A stretch of 64,000 nt of DNA from an uncultured Prevotellaceae bacterium (GTDB lineage: Bacteria > Bacteroidota > Bacteroidia > Bacteroidales > Bacteroidaceae), in assembly GCA_946402905.1 (NCBI GenBank), contig CAMIYC010000001.1:1-64000 (forward strand), written 5' to 3'. Every line of letters begins with the position of its first letter. Position 1 is the first letter of the stretch. Under the pieces are notes generated by a model. That model saw nothing but the letters and a program-made list of their open reading frames with translations. It had not been told where the DNA came from and did no database searches. Shown one piece after another: positions 12,147 to 22,007 of this stretch. The translations under genes and the position numbers were made by a program.

Positions 12147-14573
12147 TTATTTCACTACAATCTTCTTTCCGTTTTGTATGTACAGTCCACTCTTCAACTG
12201 AGCATCGGAGACTTTACGGCCTTGCAAGTCGTAAATGTCGCCATGCGTGGTATGGAGTGGCATGTCTGTGATGGCATTGAGGCCATTGTCGAAGGAAAGT
12301 GTGAAGCGACTGTTGTCTGATAATGGCTCGTCGACAGAGAATTCATATATCTCTTCTGCCAGGTCTACAGATCTTCCGGCCTGATGGTCGGTGAGCACGG
12401 CCTTGGCTGTGCCCCGTACCAACTTGATAGCATACGTGCCAGCTTTACCTACCTTAAAGCCAAGTTGGATCAGGTTGTCGGCCAGCGGACGCTCGTTGAT
12501 GGCCAGTTGGTTGCCACTCTGGTCTTCGGTGTAGATCTGTGTGACATCTGCTTCGGGACTGAAGAATTTTGAAGCGTCGCAGTTGGTTTCATAACCGAGC
12601 GAAGCCGACTCATTGATCACGACTCGCGTTTTGTCGGTACCATTGCCACTCGACAACGCGATATCAAAGAGTTGGCGGCTGTCTCCGACACGTCTGGGAG
12701 CTGCATACGACTCTGCGGCAGCCGATGTCTGACGACCTTCTTTCTGAAAGAGGATCGCATTTTTGTCATTCGTCTTCTGGACAAAGAATCCTTCCATAGG
12801 TCTGAGCACATAGTCATCGTCTACGATGGAGTATGCCTGATAAGAGCGGCTGTCATAGTCCCAAACCGTAATAGGCGCATTAAAGTCCATATAGTAGGTG
12901 CTGAAATAGCAGGGATAGGGATTGCCTACAAAATTCCAGTTGGCATCTGCAGCATTGTCGGCAGCATACGTTTTGAGCCCTATAGAGGCATCATCGTGCT
13001 GGATGGCAGCATTCTTGCCACTGGCTGTGGCAGGCATAATGATCCATCCATCGCGATTGGTCTGCAGAATATATCCTTGCCCTGCCTTCAGGGTATTTTT
13101 TGTCAGGTCTTGCCAACTGCCTGAAGCTCCGTTGGCCGCCCGGTTCTGGCCATTGTAATAACGGAAGATGAAAGAGGCTTCCGGATCACTGTGACTGACA
13201 TCGCCGACGTTGACATCATGCAATGGGCTCAGGAAATACCATCTGTTGCTTCTGACATAATACTGGGTTGTCACATCGTCGACAGACATGTTGGGGCAGT
13301 TGTTGACGAGCTGTCCATACATGTCATAAGGGCGGTCGACCAAGATAGTCAAAGCACCCACCTCCATGGGTGCATTGCCTCCCACGATGAGTTTGCCGTC
13401 TTCATCCAACAGGATGTCCACCTTGTTGCTGGGGCGGCGGTTGTTGGTCAGTGACAGCGAACCGGCTACATCGAGGTAAGAGGGTTCGGCTCCTTCCTGA
13501 ATGGTGCCAAAATCATGCCAGTAAGTGTCGAGCTTATAGTCGACGACTGCAAAGGCTGGTACAACCAGCGTGACGTCTGACACATCGACACTGCCAAATG
13601 GATCACTATAGATAGCAGGAGGTGTGGCGGCATGGCAGACGACCTTCTCCAAAGCGTAACAATAGTTGAAAGTGCCATAATAACCGATGTAGTTACTGTA
13701 ACTATACAGATTGGGAGTTGCAGGCAGTTCTACCGTCTTAAGATTGGAACAGTAGCTAAAAGCATAGTAGCCAAGCCTGGTAAGTCCGACCGGCAAGACC
13801 ACGGTTTCCAGACCTGACGACCTGAAAGCCTCGTTTCCAATGCTCTTCAACCCTTGGGGGAACTCAATATTTTTCAACGAGGATGTCTGATAAAAGCAAT
13901 CGTCTGGTATACTTGTCAGTGCGGCAGACAGCGTCAAGGAAGCCAAAGCTGAGCACTGATAGAAAGCCCGGTTACCCAAGGAGGCGACAGTATTGGGCAT
14001 CGAGAACGCCGTCAGGGCGTAGCAATAGGCAAATGCATACTGATTGATGGTTGTAAGCACAGATTGACCGGCGATGGAAACTTGCTCTAATGACTTACAT
14101 TCGTAGAAGGCTGACGCACCGACGGTTGTCACGGTGGAAGGAATCGTGACAGAGGTGAGCCCAGTCTGATAGAAAGCTTCACTACCGATGGTCTTCATCC
14201 CTTCGGGCAGATAGACCAGATGAAAGTCGCCTCGGCTTTTAAACTGTTTTTCCGGGATGGCATCAAAACTTGCATTGGTGAAGTCGACACCCTTCAGGTT
14301 GGCCATGTTTTTCAGTGTCGTCCAGTCTGCATCGTTCAGACGGCCTTTGATTTTGAGATATTCCACATCTGCGAGCGTATTGACCTGGTACATCACCTCG
14401 ACACCCAGAGAGCCGGGGCTCTCCATTTCGACGCTGATCCAACTAATGGTCTCGGCCTTGATGTTATTGACTTGTTGTATACTGTTGAAGTGACAGCCGG
14501 CTTTGGAACTGGCTATCACGGTCATTGCTGACAGGACCCAAATGGTCAGTACAAATGTTGCTTTTGTCTTCAT
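12147..14573 (-). CDS. BspA-like leucine-rich-repeat surface protein
   Basis: An 808-residue exported protein starting MKTKATFVLTIWVLSAMTV, a signal peptide; a start further upstream at 14636 would add a non-signal leader and is not preferred. The N-terminal half holds tandem LRR_5 (BspA/TpLRR) repeats with recurring patterns such as IGSEAFYQTGLTSVTIPSTV and LGNRAFYQCSALASLTLS. Family members often mediate adhesion or protein binding. The C-terminal half is a large beta-rich region without a recognised name, and the protein ends with the short motif IYDLQGRKVSDAQLKSGLYI, frequent in exported Prevotella proteins. A TATATTTG promoter lies upstream and the giant lipase-type protein follows after 19 bases, so the two are probably co-expressed surface proteins. 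Confidence 0.85.
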   Translation of the reverse strand: MKTKATFVLTIWVLSAMTVIASSKAGCHFNSIQQVNNIKAETISWISVEMESPGSLGVEVMYQVNTLADVEYLKIKGRLNDADWTTLKNMANLKGVDFTNASFDAIPEKQFKSRGDFHLVYLPEGMKTIGSEAFYQTGLTSVTIPSTVTTVGASAFYECKSLEQVSIAGQSVLTTINQYAFAYCYALTAFSMPNTVASLGNRAFYQCSALASLTLSAALTSIPDDCFYQTSSLKNIEFPQGLKSIGNEAFRSSGLETVVLPVGLTRLGYYAFSYCSNLKTVELPATPNLYSYSNYIGYYGTFNYCYALEKVVCHAATPPAIYSDPFGSVDVSDVTLVVPAFAVVDYKLDTYWHDFGTIQEGAEPSYLDVAGSLSLTNNRRPSNKVDILLDEDGKLIVGGNAPMEVGALTILVDRPYDMYGQLVNNCPNMSVDDVTTQYYVRSNRWYFLSPLHDVNVGDVSHSDPEASFIFRYYNGQNRAANGASGSWQDLTKNTLKAGQGYILQTNRDGWIIMPATASGKNAAIQHDDASIGLKTYAADNAADANWNFVGNPYPCYFSTYYMDFNAPITVWDYDSRSYQAYSIVDDDYVLRPMEGFFVQKTNDKNAILFQKEGRQTSAAAESYAAPRRVGDSRQLFDIALSSGNGTDKTRVVINESASLGYETNCDASKFFSPEADVTQIYTEDQSGNQLAINERPLADNLIQLGFKVGKAGTYAIKLVRGTAKAVLTDHQAGRSVDLAEEIYEFSVDEPLSDNSRFTLSFDNGLNAITDMPLHTTHGDIYDLQGRKVSDAQLKSGLYIQNGKKIVVK

Positions 14574-14710
14574 GCTTATTTTATTTTTAAGATTATGCAA
14601 AGAAGTATCTTCTGGCGTTATGTCACATACAGCCATTCTGAAAAAAAACTACAAGCCAAAGAAAAATATGTCTTTTAGCTCTCCACAGGTCTAAAAGCAC
14701 CTTTTAGTTG

Positions 14711-14718
14711 CAAATATA
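14711..14718 (-). promoter_or_regulatory. Promoter -7 element of the LRR/giant-protein operon
   Basis: TATATTTG on the minus strand matches TAnnTTTG exactly and leaves a leader of about 130 bases before the LRR gene ATG. Confidence 0.5.
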
Positions 14719-14775
14719 AACAAAAAAATTTCAATTGCAAACAATTTATTACTTTTTTTCGAAAAAAAATTCATT

Positions 14776-16104
14776 TCACTCCGTCAGCCGGCGCTTCCGC
14801 TTGGGATTCTCCTTGGCGCCATAGGCTATCAGCTGGCGTGCCGACGTGATGATGCTCTTGCCGTCGGCCGAGGCCGACCGTCTGAGGTCGTCGAAAGCCT
14901 CGCGGGTCTTGTCAAGCTGCTCATCAGCGTTCATGAGCCGCTCATAAAACAGCTGCACCCTGTTGACCAGTTCGTCGGCAGTCTTCATGATGGCCTCCTG
15001 ATTGTCAGCCTGTCTCACCTGCCGCCATGTCATCTCCAGCACCTTCAGTATCATGTATAGGTTCTGGCTCCCCACGATGATGACACCCTGCTGATAGGCG
15101 GTCTTCCAGAGTTGGGGGTCCTGCGAGAGAGCCAGTTGCAGCGCGCTCTCACTAAACACATACATCAGCACGAAATCCAGTTTGTGATGCCCCGTCTCAA
15201 GAAATTTGCTGTAATTTTTCCGAGCCAGTTCCTTCACATGACTTCTCATCGACTCCAGATGACGCTGCAAGGCCACAGCCCGTGTCTCCTCCGAGGGAGC
15301 GTTGAAATAATCCTCAAATGCTTTCAGCGACATTTTCGAGTCGATGATGACATCGCGTTGATCAGGGAAGTGGAGGATGACGTCGGGCTGAAGCCGGTGT
15401 CCCTCCTCTTCCTCATGTACGGCCGAGCCGTCGGCATTTCTCAAGGTCACTTGCTCTTCATACTGGATGCCTTCTTCCAGCCCCATGTTCTCAAGAAGGG
15501 TTTTGAGGCGCAGCTCACCGAAATTGCCCTGGGTCTTGTTTTCGCTGGTGAGTGCTTGTGCCAGCTTGTCCGCACGCTCGCCCACTTCCTGTGCCTGACG
15601 CAGGTTTTCCCTGATCGAGGCGTCGAGCCGTGCGATGGTGGTGGCGTGCTCGCGGTCGCTCTTCTCCACGGCCTCGCGCATCTGCCGGATGTTCTCGCGC
15701 AGGGGGTCGAGGATTGTAGAGAGCATATCTTTGTTGTTGGTCGACAACTCTGCCGAGCGTCGCTTCAGTATTTGCTCGGAAGCGGTGTTAAACTGCTCTT
15801 TGATGAGCATGGTATGCTGTTGCAACTGGCGGTCCTGCATATTGCGCAGCTCCGCCAGCTGGTCATTAAACTGCCGCCGCAGCTCTTCTGTGCGCCTGAG
15901 GGCCGCCGCTTTTATTTCCTCTTTCTGCTCGAGAGCCTCTTCTTTCTCCTCGGCGAGCTGGGCAGTGAGGGCCTCCACCTGGGCCTGCAGCTTCTCACGC
16001 ATGCCGATCAGTTGTGTCTTTTGTTCGGTATGTCTTACGTATGCGAGCAGATACCCCACTACGCTTCCAAGCGCGAGCGCCAGTGCTACGAAAAGGTATT
16101 CCAT
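14776..16104 (-). CDS. rmuC: DNA recombination protein RmuC
   Basis: A 442-residue RmuC-family protein, implicated in limiting DNA inversions and thought to be nuclease-like. An N-terminal membrane anchor (MEYLFVALALALGSVVGYLLAY) leads into a long charged coiled coil (about residues 25-190). The conserved RmuC core follows, with SENKTQGNFGELRLKTLLEN, then LQPDVILHFPDQRDVIIDSK and SLKAFEDYFNA, and YVFSESALQLAL. It ends in a basic tail (KENPKRKRRLTE). A GH2 gene lies 62 bases upstream on the same strand and may be co-transcribed without a functional link. Confidence 0.95.
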   Translation of the reverse strand: MEYLFVALALALGSVVGYLLAYVRHTEQKTQLIGMREKLQAQVEALTAQLAEEKEEALEQKEEIKAAALRRTEELRRQFNDQLAELRNMQDRQLQQHTMLIKEQFNTASEQILKRRSAELSTNNKDMLSTILDPLRENIRQMREAVEKSDREHATTIARLDASIRENLRQAQEVGERADKLAQALTSENKTQGNFGELRLKTLLENMGLEEGIQYEEQVTLRNADGSAVHEEEEGHRLQPDVILHFPDQRDVIIDSKMSLKAFEDYFNAPSEETRAVALQRHLESMRSHVKELARKNYSKFLETGHHKLDFVLMYVFSESALQLALSQDPQLWKTAYQQGVIIVGSQNLYMILKVLEMTWRQVRQADNQEAIMKTADELVNRVQLFYERLMNADEQLDKTREAFDDLRRSASADGKSIITSARQLIAYGAKENPKRKRRLTE

Positions 16105-16166
16105 AATCAGTGTCTTTGTGATATTGCATCAAAATGCGGCGTGTGGCCGAAGTTGTCAGGATTCAT

Positions 16167-19127
16167 TCATCGTTTGTCGGCGGCAGGAGCCAGTTTTGGC
16201 TTCAACTCGTCGGGCGAGTCTTTAGTAAACATGTCGACGGGAGGTGCCTCACGTTCAAAGAGATGACGGATCACCTGCTCATCAAGCACTAACGAGGGTG
16301 CAAACTTATCGCTCTGCATGTAGCGCAGGATAGAGTGACGCAACTGCCTGGCAACCACACGCCGGTCGAGATCGTGTGTGATGTCCATCGTGGTCATCAG
16401 CAGCTTTCCACCCTTCACACAGGCTTCGACGAGCATACCCAGTTTGCGGCTGACATGCCAAGTGTCGATAGGCTGCACGACAGGCTGATAGTCCTTGGGA
16501 AATTCCGAGAGGTTCATCACCTGTGCCCGGTTGACCAGTTCCCACCAGTTCACGTCCTGCCAGTCGTCGGTGGGGAAGTCGGCGAATACGGGGTGAGTGT
16601 TCTGTATGTAGGCACCCGTGGTATGGGGCGGGCGCATCTTAAACCAGCTGGTGTTCCAGAATACCGGCAGATAGTGGTGCTTCACATCACTGCCATAGCG
16701 CACCTTGCCCGCGGCGGTGAGCAGCACCTTGCCGCCCGATCTCAGCACCTGCAGGGCTTTCTCGTCGAGACTGTCTGAGATATGTATACCCTCTGTGGCA
16801 GCCATCGTCATCTGCCCCTTGGAGGGATACACCCAGAAATCCCAGTTGTTGACAATGGGCCTGTCATACCCCTTGACCAGACCGCCGTCTTTGCCTACGA
16901 CACTGATGGTGAGTCTGACCTTCTGAGGCATACCCTCATGAAGCACGCCGTCGAGCGGGATGCGAAGCCGCCCATAGTCCTTGGTCTTGCCCAGGGGGAT
17001 GGTCTTTTCCGACACCGTCCCCTCCATACGCAGGCGCGGAGTGGCAAAATGCCGGCCCTCACGGTCGACTCCATACTCCGACCCTCTCAACTGATAGTCC
17101 ACACGGATCTCTGACCCGGCGAAGTCGTGCTGCCAGGCGTTGTACAGGTCTATCCCGACATCCAGTGTGTCGCCCTCTTCATAAACGAGCCTTGAAAACT
17201 TGGCCAGAGGTACGACAGGCGCACAGAACTTAGGCCATTCCGGCAGATGACGAGTGGCTTTCTTCTCCTGCCAGAACACGTTGAGCGGTCCCACCAGGGC
17301 TGTGCCCTGTCCGCTATAGTCATTTAGGGCGAGCAGTTGAAATCCCGCATAATCAGCGGTGCGCATGTTGCGCTCTATCTCGTATTTGTAGCACAGATCC
17401 TGCAGTTCGCGACTGGAATGCAAGAACTTGTAAGCCTGCTGTTCCATGCCGTTCTCACGCAGCAAATCCTGGAAAATCTCGAAGTTTCGGGCTTTGTACA
17501 CACCCGTATACTGATCCATCTCGCGGAAATCAGGGAAGGAGCACCACTGCCCCTGCTCGTGAGCGACAATGGGAGTGTTGTTGGGCTGGGCGCCTTTGTA
17601 ATTGCGGGGGTAGAGGATCTGGTCGTAATAATCGTCGTCGCTGTGGGGCGCATGATGATCCCAGTCGAGACCGCGAGCCCCTCCTTTCACATGATACTCC
17701 GAACCGTCGTCCCATGCCCATCCGCCTCCCACGGAGGCGCCGCAATAGACGCGCGAGGGGTCATACTGCCGCATCTCCCTGACGAAATCATTACACCATG
17801 ACACCCAGTCGCCGGCAGGCTCATTGCCTGCAGCCATCATCACAAACGATGGATGATGGCCATAAGTATCGACAATGCGTTTGCATTCTTCAAGCAGATA
17901 GGTGTCGATAGGCTGTCCGCGCCGCAATCGCACCCCATGGTTGGGCCACGACGGACCCTCCGGTTGCAGGTAGAATCCGGTCTCGTCGGCTGCCGTGAAA
18001 GCTGCGTCGGGAGGGCAATAGGAATGAAAGCGCATGTGGTTGAGCCCATACTCGCGGCATTTCTGGAAGATCCGCTTCCACGACTCTACGTCAGTAGGTG
18101 GATAGCCGGTCAACGGGAAACAGCAGTTTTCCACGGTGCCACGCAGCCAGATGGGGCGCCCGTTGAGATAGAACTGCCGGTCGCGGATGGTGATGTCGCG
18201 CATGCCGAAAGTGGAGTGCAGCGTGTCCTTATGCTGGAGGTCCACCACGGTCAGCTCATGCACCACGGGGTGGAATTCATCCCATGTGGCCACGTCGGCT
18301 CGCAATTCGGCGCACGCCATAGCATCCGAGAAGCGGAATGACAGGCATTCTGCCTGCTCTCCGTCAATCAAGAACTTCAGCCGCATCCGCTTACGGTCGC
18401 CTTCGCCTGAAGGGTAGTTTCCGTCAGGCAGCAAGTTGACCACCAGTTTCTTCGACTTCACATCGGGGCGCAACTGTAAGCGGCTGAAACCTTTCATTGG
18501 GCGCGAAATCAATTGCAGGCGCCCGATGATGCCATTCCAGTTGCCCTGAGTCTGGTCGGTGACGCTATGAGAGTCCTGACCCACGCATACGTTTTCGATC
18601 CCATTGTAAATACCGATTCTGATGGTGTTGGGTTTCCCCCACTCCACCAGGCTGGTGATGTCATACTCATGTGGTGTACTGAGCGACATCCGGTGACCGG
18701 CCTCCCTGCCGTTGACAAAGACGGTGGTCTCGATATGCGGCCGCTCAAGGAATAGGATCACACGGCGTTTTTTCCACGATTTGGGCACGTCGACCACACG
18801 TTCCACCCAGGCTTGACCTACGTAGTGACGGTCGGGCGTAAGGAAGAAAGGATACTTCACCTGCCCTGGCCGTCGGTATTTCTCCATGTGAGGGTTGTAG
18901 TAATACGACGAGTCATAAGTGCTGCCGGTCCATACCGTAGCTGCTGTCACTTCGTCGCCCTTGCCGTTAGTAAGCATCGAGCCTGGCAAGTGGATGGTTT
19001 CCGACAATACGGGCTGGTCGCCCGTACCAAACCGCCACTCTCCCGACAGGTCTATCATTTTCTGACTTGATGTGGGCAGTGAAAGCATCAGGCTACTTAA
19101 AATCACCAGTTTCTGTTTGATATTCAT
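16167..19127 (-). CDS. Exported glycoside hydrolase family 2 enzyme
   Basis: A 986-residue GH2-type glycosidase (beta-galactosidase or beta-glucuronidase-like) with an N-terminal signal peptide ending near SLPTSSQ. The order is sugar-binding jelly roll (LSGEWRFGTGDQP onwards), Ig-like domain, then a TIM barrel starting near RDRQFYLNGRPIWLRG. The general acid/base is Glu436 in AAGNEPAG and the probable nucleophile is Glu524 in IVAHEQGQW. The last 200 residues look like an added domain with GGKVLLTAAGKV and GGKLLMTTMD, resembling a glutamine-amidotransferase-like fold as in other Bacteroidota GH2 proteins. No SusC/D pair is adjacent, so the substrate cannot be read from context. No clear promoter was found in the 126 bases upstream. 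Confidence 0.88.
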   Translation of the reverse strand: MNIKQKLVILSSLMLSLPTSSQKMIDLSGEWRFGTGDQPVLSETIHLPGSMLTNGKGDEVTAATVWTGSTYDSSYYYNPHMEKYRRPGQVKYPFFLTPDRHYVGQAWVERVVDVPKSWKKRRVILFLERPHIETTVFVNGREAGHRMSLSTPHEYDITSLVEWGKPNTIRIGIYNGIENVCVGQDSHSVTDQTQGNWNGIIGRLQLISRPMKGFSRLQLRPDVKSKKLVVNLLPDGNYPSGEGDRKRMRLKFLIDGEQAECLSFRFSDAMACAELRADVATWDEFHPVVHELTVVDLQHKDTLHSTFGMRDITIRDRQFYLNGRPIWLRGTVENCCFPLTGYPPTDVESWKRIFQKCREYGLNHMRFHSYCPPDAAFTAADETGFYLQPEGPSWPNHGVRLRRGQPIDTYLLEECKRIVDTYGHHPSFVMMAAGNEPAGDWVSWCNDFVREMRQYDPSRVYCGASVGGGWAWDDGSEYHVKGGARGLDWDHHAPHSDDDYYDQILYPRNYKGAQPNNTPIVAHEQGQWCSFPDFREMDQYTGVYKARNFEIFQDLLRENGMEQQAYKFLHSSRELQDLCYKYEIERNMRTADYAGFQLLALNDYSGQGTALVGPLNVFWQEKKATRHLPEWPKFCAPVVPLAKFSRLVYEEGDTLDVGIDLYNAWQHDFAGSEIRVDYQLRGSEYGVDREGRHFATPRLRMEGTVSEKTIPLGKTKDYGRLRIPLDGVLHEGMPQKVRLTISVVGKDGGLVKGYDRPIVNNWDFWVYPSKGQMTMAATEGIHISDSLDEKALQVLRSGGKVLLTAAGKVRYGSDVKHHYLPVFWNTSWFKMRPPHTTGAYIQNTHPVFADFPTDDWQDVNWWELVNRAQVMNLSEFPKDYQPVVQPIDTWHVSRKLGMLVEACVKGGKLLMTTMDITHDLDRRVVARQLRHSILRYMQSDKFAPSLVLDEQVIRHLFEREAPPVDMFTKDSPDELKPKLAPAADKR

Positions 19128-19253
19128 AGTTGTCGTCTTATTGATTACGATTTATGCGGCTATCTAAAACAAGTCTCTGTATCGATGTAGACTATCATAA
19201 TATCTTTCTTGCAGCATCAACTGGCATCCCAATACCTTAATGTCGTTGACATC

Positions 19254-19778
19254 TTATTGTTGGAAATATGTTTTTACCCGGTCCCAATCGACGCTGACGA
19301 CATCGATCGGCTCATCATATTGAGTGGCTGTGACTTTGTGTTTGTCGGGGTCGAACCTGACCACAATCACGTCATCGACACATACAGCCATGGAGTCGAG
19401 TGGAACAATGTCGAAGAGTTTGACATCATCAGGCAAGACAAAAGAAGAGGTCCTTTCCTTTCCCTTACACTCATAATAACATTCGTCATTTGTCTTCAAA
19501 TACCATGTATGCGTTTTGCCCTCAGCATCTGTTTTTCTCACCGATACCATCGCTGCTTCGCGTTGACTCACGTAATAGTGTTTCCAATAGAGATACACGC
19601 CGCCTACAACAAAAAAGGAGACTATTAGACAGACGACAGGCTGTATCAGGCAGCCTATAGCCAGTCCCTTCCAGCGTTTTCGGGTGAACAGATAGAAAGG
19701 GATGTAGAGTGCCAGCACATACAATACGACCAACACCATAAACAAAATGAGATAAGAACCGGCTCCTTGCTCTATCAT
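19254..19778 (-). CDS. Small membrane protein of unknown function
   Basis: 174 residues. Two hydrophobic segments near the N-terminus (YLILFMVLVVLYVLALYIPF and CLIQPVVCLIVSFFVVGGVY) are separated by a short basic loop (TRKRWKG), followed by a soluble C-terminal half of about 110 residues rich in Asp and Val. The family was not recognised. It starts 23 bases after the stop of the SpoIIE-type phosphatase gene and is probably in its operon, which suggests a link to that membrane signalling protein, but this is inference. Confidence 0.7.
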   Translation of the reverse strand: MIEQGAGSYLILFMVLVVLYVLALYIPFYLFTRKRWKGLAIGCLIQPVVCLIVSFFVVGGVYLYWKHYYVSQREAAMVSVRKTDAEGKTHTWYLKTNDECYYECKGKERTSSFVLPDDVKLFDIVPLDSMAVCVDDVIVVRFDPDKHKVTATQYDEPIDVVSVDWDRVKTYFQQ

Positions 19779-19801
19779 GGGCTGAACTGTTTTTTGTTAA
19801 A

Positions 19802-21772
19802 TCAAGAATGGATATATTGGATGGCGAGCATGGTCAGGTCATCGTTCTGTTCCGCCTCGCCGACAAACTGTTCCACCGCCGCCGTCATGGCTTCAATCAG
19901 GATTTTTGGCTGTCTGCTGCTTTCGCTCGCCACCTGAATCATCCGCTCCATGCCAAACTGAGAATAATGGATGTCCTCGGCCTCATTGAGGCCATCGGTA
20001 TAGAGAAACAGATTATCGCCGGCCTTGAGACAGAGGTGCTGCATAGAGAATTGCCACCCAGTCATCACTCCAGCAGAGACATTGGCATCACATGAGACTA
20101 CACAGACCGCATCATCCGTCAGCAGCAGCGGCGGGTTGTGCCCGGCATTGGAATACTTCACCTGCCCTGTTGACAAATCGAGCACTCCCAGAAAGAGGGT
20201 GACGAACATGCCTGCATCATTGTTGTCGCATAGTGCATCATTGAGCGCCGCCATGATCTGGTCGGGGCTTTTGATATAGGCAGCAATGTTTCGGAACAAA
20301 GAGCGCGTCACAGCCATGACCAATGATGCCGGCACACCTTTGCCCGACACATCACCGATGCAGAAAAAGAGTTGGTCATCCTGAATGAAGAAATCGTAAA
20401 GGTCGCCACCGACGGCTTTGGCGGGTCTCACCCATCCGAAGATATCGATATCATGCCGATCGGGAAAGGCAGGAAATGTCTTTGGCACCATCGACATCTG
20501 TATGTCGCTCGCAATCTTTAACTCACTCTCCATCGAGGCCTTGGCAGCGGTGGTACTCTTCAGTTCCTCGATATAGGTGGACAGCGAGGACTGCATGTGC
20601 TCGAAGGTGTCGCGCAACAGGTGTATCTCATCGTGGCTGTTGATGTCGGGCAGAGGAGCATCAAACTGCCCGTCGGCCACCATATCGGCAGTAGCAGCCA
20701 GTTGTTTCAACGGCTTGGATGCTCGCTGGATCGCCATCTGACAGATAAAGAGTGTGACGAGCAAAACGATAATGAAGATCAGTAGCATGGTGAAGCCGAA
20801 AAGGACACCCACGATAGAGATGGACTGATAGGGAATCGTCACCACCAAAATCCAATCGGTACCCTCCAAAGGCGAATAGAACAGATATGTCTTGGTGCGG
20901 TTGACAAGTACTTCATGATAGACTTCATTATGGCTTTTCTCCCCATCCGACATCTTTTTCTTGATCGACTGTGCAATGCCCGGGATGTCGGCATCCTTGA
21001 TGTGATCGAAGAGATTGCCCCTCAAGATACGCGGTTTGTCAGGGTGAGTGAGATAGGTGCCATCGTTCGAAAGGACAAAACTGTTTGATGTATTTCCTCC
21101 GTACACAGGAATCGTCATCAATCGTTCGCTATAATGGGCATCTCCCTCCTCCAGCAGATGAGTCATGAAATAGAGCGACAAGTCGGCACCGATGATGGCG
21201 ACCACTCTCCCTTTAGCATCATGTACCGGCACCTGATAGGCCACCAGAGGGGTCTCACCGTCGTGAATGTCGAAAAAAGGCTTCGACCAATACGCAGAGT
21301 CGGCTGCGACAGCCTCCTTAAACCATGCTTTCTCCAGGTAGTCTGCCTGTGCATCCTCGATAGGTTGCCCCACTACCGTCACACTGTCCTTACGCCATGC
21401 ATAGGGACAGTAAGCCCGCCCTTTCTGTGGGAAATAGTTCGCGATGAAACTGATGCCACAACTGCGCATTTTCGGATTGGTGGCCACGATACGCTCCATA
21501 ATCGCCTGCAACTGTGCCGGCTGGTTGAGATTTCTCTCAATATCAAAAATGCTGTTCTCTACCGCCACCCTGACAGTCGACATCACATTATTGATACTAT
21601 ATTCGTAAGACCGGACCGTGGTAGAAACACCTTCTGCCGTTCCTTCCACCAATATCGACTTTCCAAAATCATAGACGAAAAGAGCCATTAAGCCCATCAT
21701 GATGAGCAGTGCAAGGATGACCCATCGGGTGAGCCTTCGGGCAAAGGAGCGATTGTATTGATTTCCTTTCAT
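19802..21772 (-). CDS. Membrane sensor SpoIIE/RsbU-type serine phosphatase
   Basis: 656 residues. A transmembrane helix (about residues 16-33) leads to an extracytoplasmic dCache-like sensor domain (about 35-310), a second helix (VLFGFTMLLIFIIVLLVTLF), a HAMP linker (RASKPLKQLAATADMVADGQ), a coiled coil, and a PP2C/SpoIIE domain. The catalytic landmarks are VGGDLYDFF, CIGDVSGKGVPASLVMAV and YTDGLNEAED, with NAGHNPPL between them. Such proteins dephosphorylate STAS anti-anti-sigma factors in partner switching. No STAS gene is adjacent; the nearest is at 45.4 kb beside a paralogous phosphatase. A TAATTTTG promoter lies just upstream. The C-terminus stops soon after DDLTMLAIQ, unlike the paralogue's extended tail. 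Confidence 0.92.
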   Translation of the reverse strand: MKGNQYNRSFARRLTRWVILALLIMMGLMALFVYDFGKSILVEGTAEGVSTTVRSYEYSINNVMSTVRVAVENSIFDIERNLNQPAQLQAIMERIVATNPKMRSCGISFIANYFPQKGRAYCPYAWRKDSVTVVGQPIEDAQADYLEKAWFKEAVAADSAYWSKPFFDIHDGETPLVAYQVPVHDAKGRVVAIIGADLSLYFMTHLLEEGDAHYSERLMTIPVYGGNTSNSFVLSNDGTYLTHPDKPRILRGNLFDHIKDADIPGIAQSIKKKMSDGEKSHNEVYHEVLVNRTKTYLFYSPLEGTDWILVVTIPYQSISIVGVLFGFTMLLIFIIVLLVTLFICQMAIQRASKPLKQLAATADMVADGQFDAPLPDINSHDEIHLLRDTFEHMQSSLSTYIEELKSTTAAKASMESELKIASDIQMSMVPKTFPAFPDRHDIDIFGWVRPAKAVGGDLYDFFIQDDQLFFCIGDVSGKGVPASLVMAVTRSLFRNIAAYIKSPDQIMAALNDALCDNNDAGMFVTLFLGVLDLSTGQVKYSNAGHNPPLLLTDDAVCVVSCDANVSAGVMTGWQFSMQHLCLKAGDNLFLYTDGLNEAEDIHYSQFGMERMIQVASESSRQPKILIEAMTAAVEQFVGEAEQNDDLTMLAIQYIHS

Positions 21773-21799
21773 GGAGCGGTACCGTATCTTTTAACGTCA

Positions 21800-21807
21800 C
21801 AAAATTA
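21800..21807 (-). promoter_or_regulatory. Promoter -7 element of the phosphatase gene
   Basis: TAATTTTG on the minus strand, 28 bases before the ATG; an exact TAnnTTTG match in very AT-rich DNA. Confidence 0.5.
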
Positions 21808-22007
21808 AAAAAATAATTTAAAATATAACTTTGTTTAAGTGTAAAAATATCAAAATGCACAATTCTGGCAAAAAACTTAAGTCGAGCTTCTTTTTTATCA
21901 ATTTAGAAGAATTGTCACAGGCCTCATGATTGACACCTTGGTCTGTCAGCAACCTGAGATGGTCACAAGTGGTAAGGCACAAGGCGTAGAAATACGTGGG
22001 GACAGTT

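Noticed and set aside
15112..16266. 384-codon plus-strand frame
   Set aside because: Antisense to rmuC; Leu/His-rich composition typical of a shadow.
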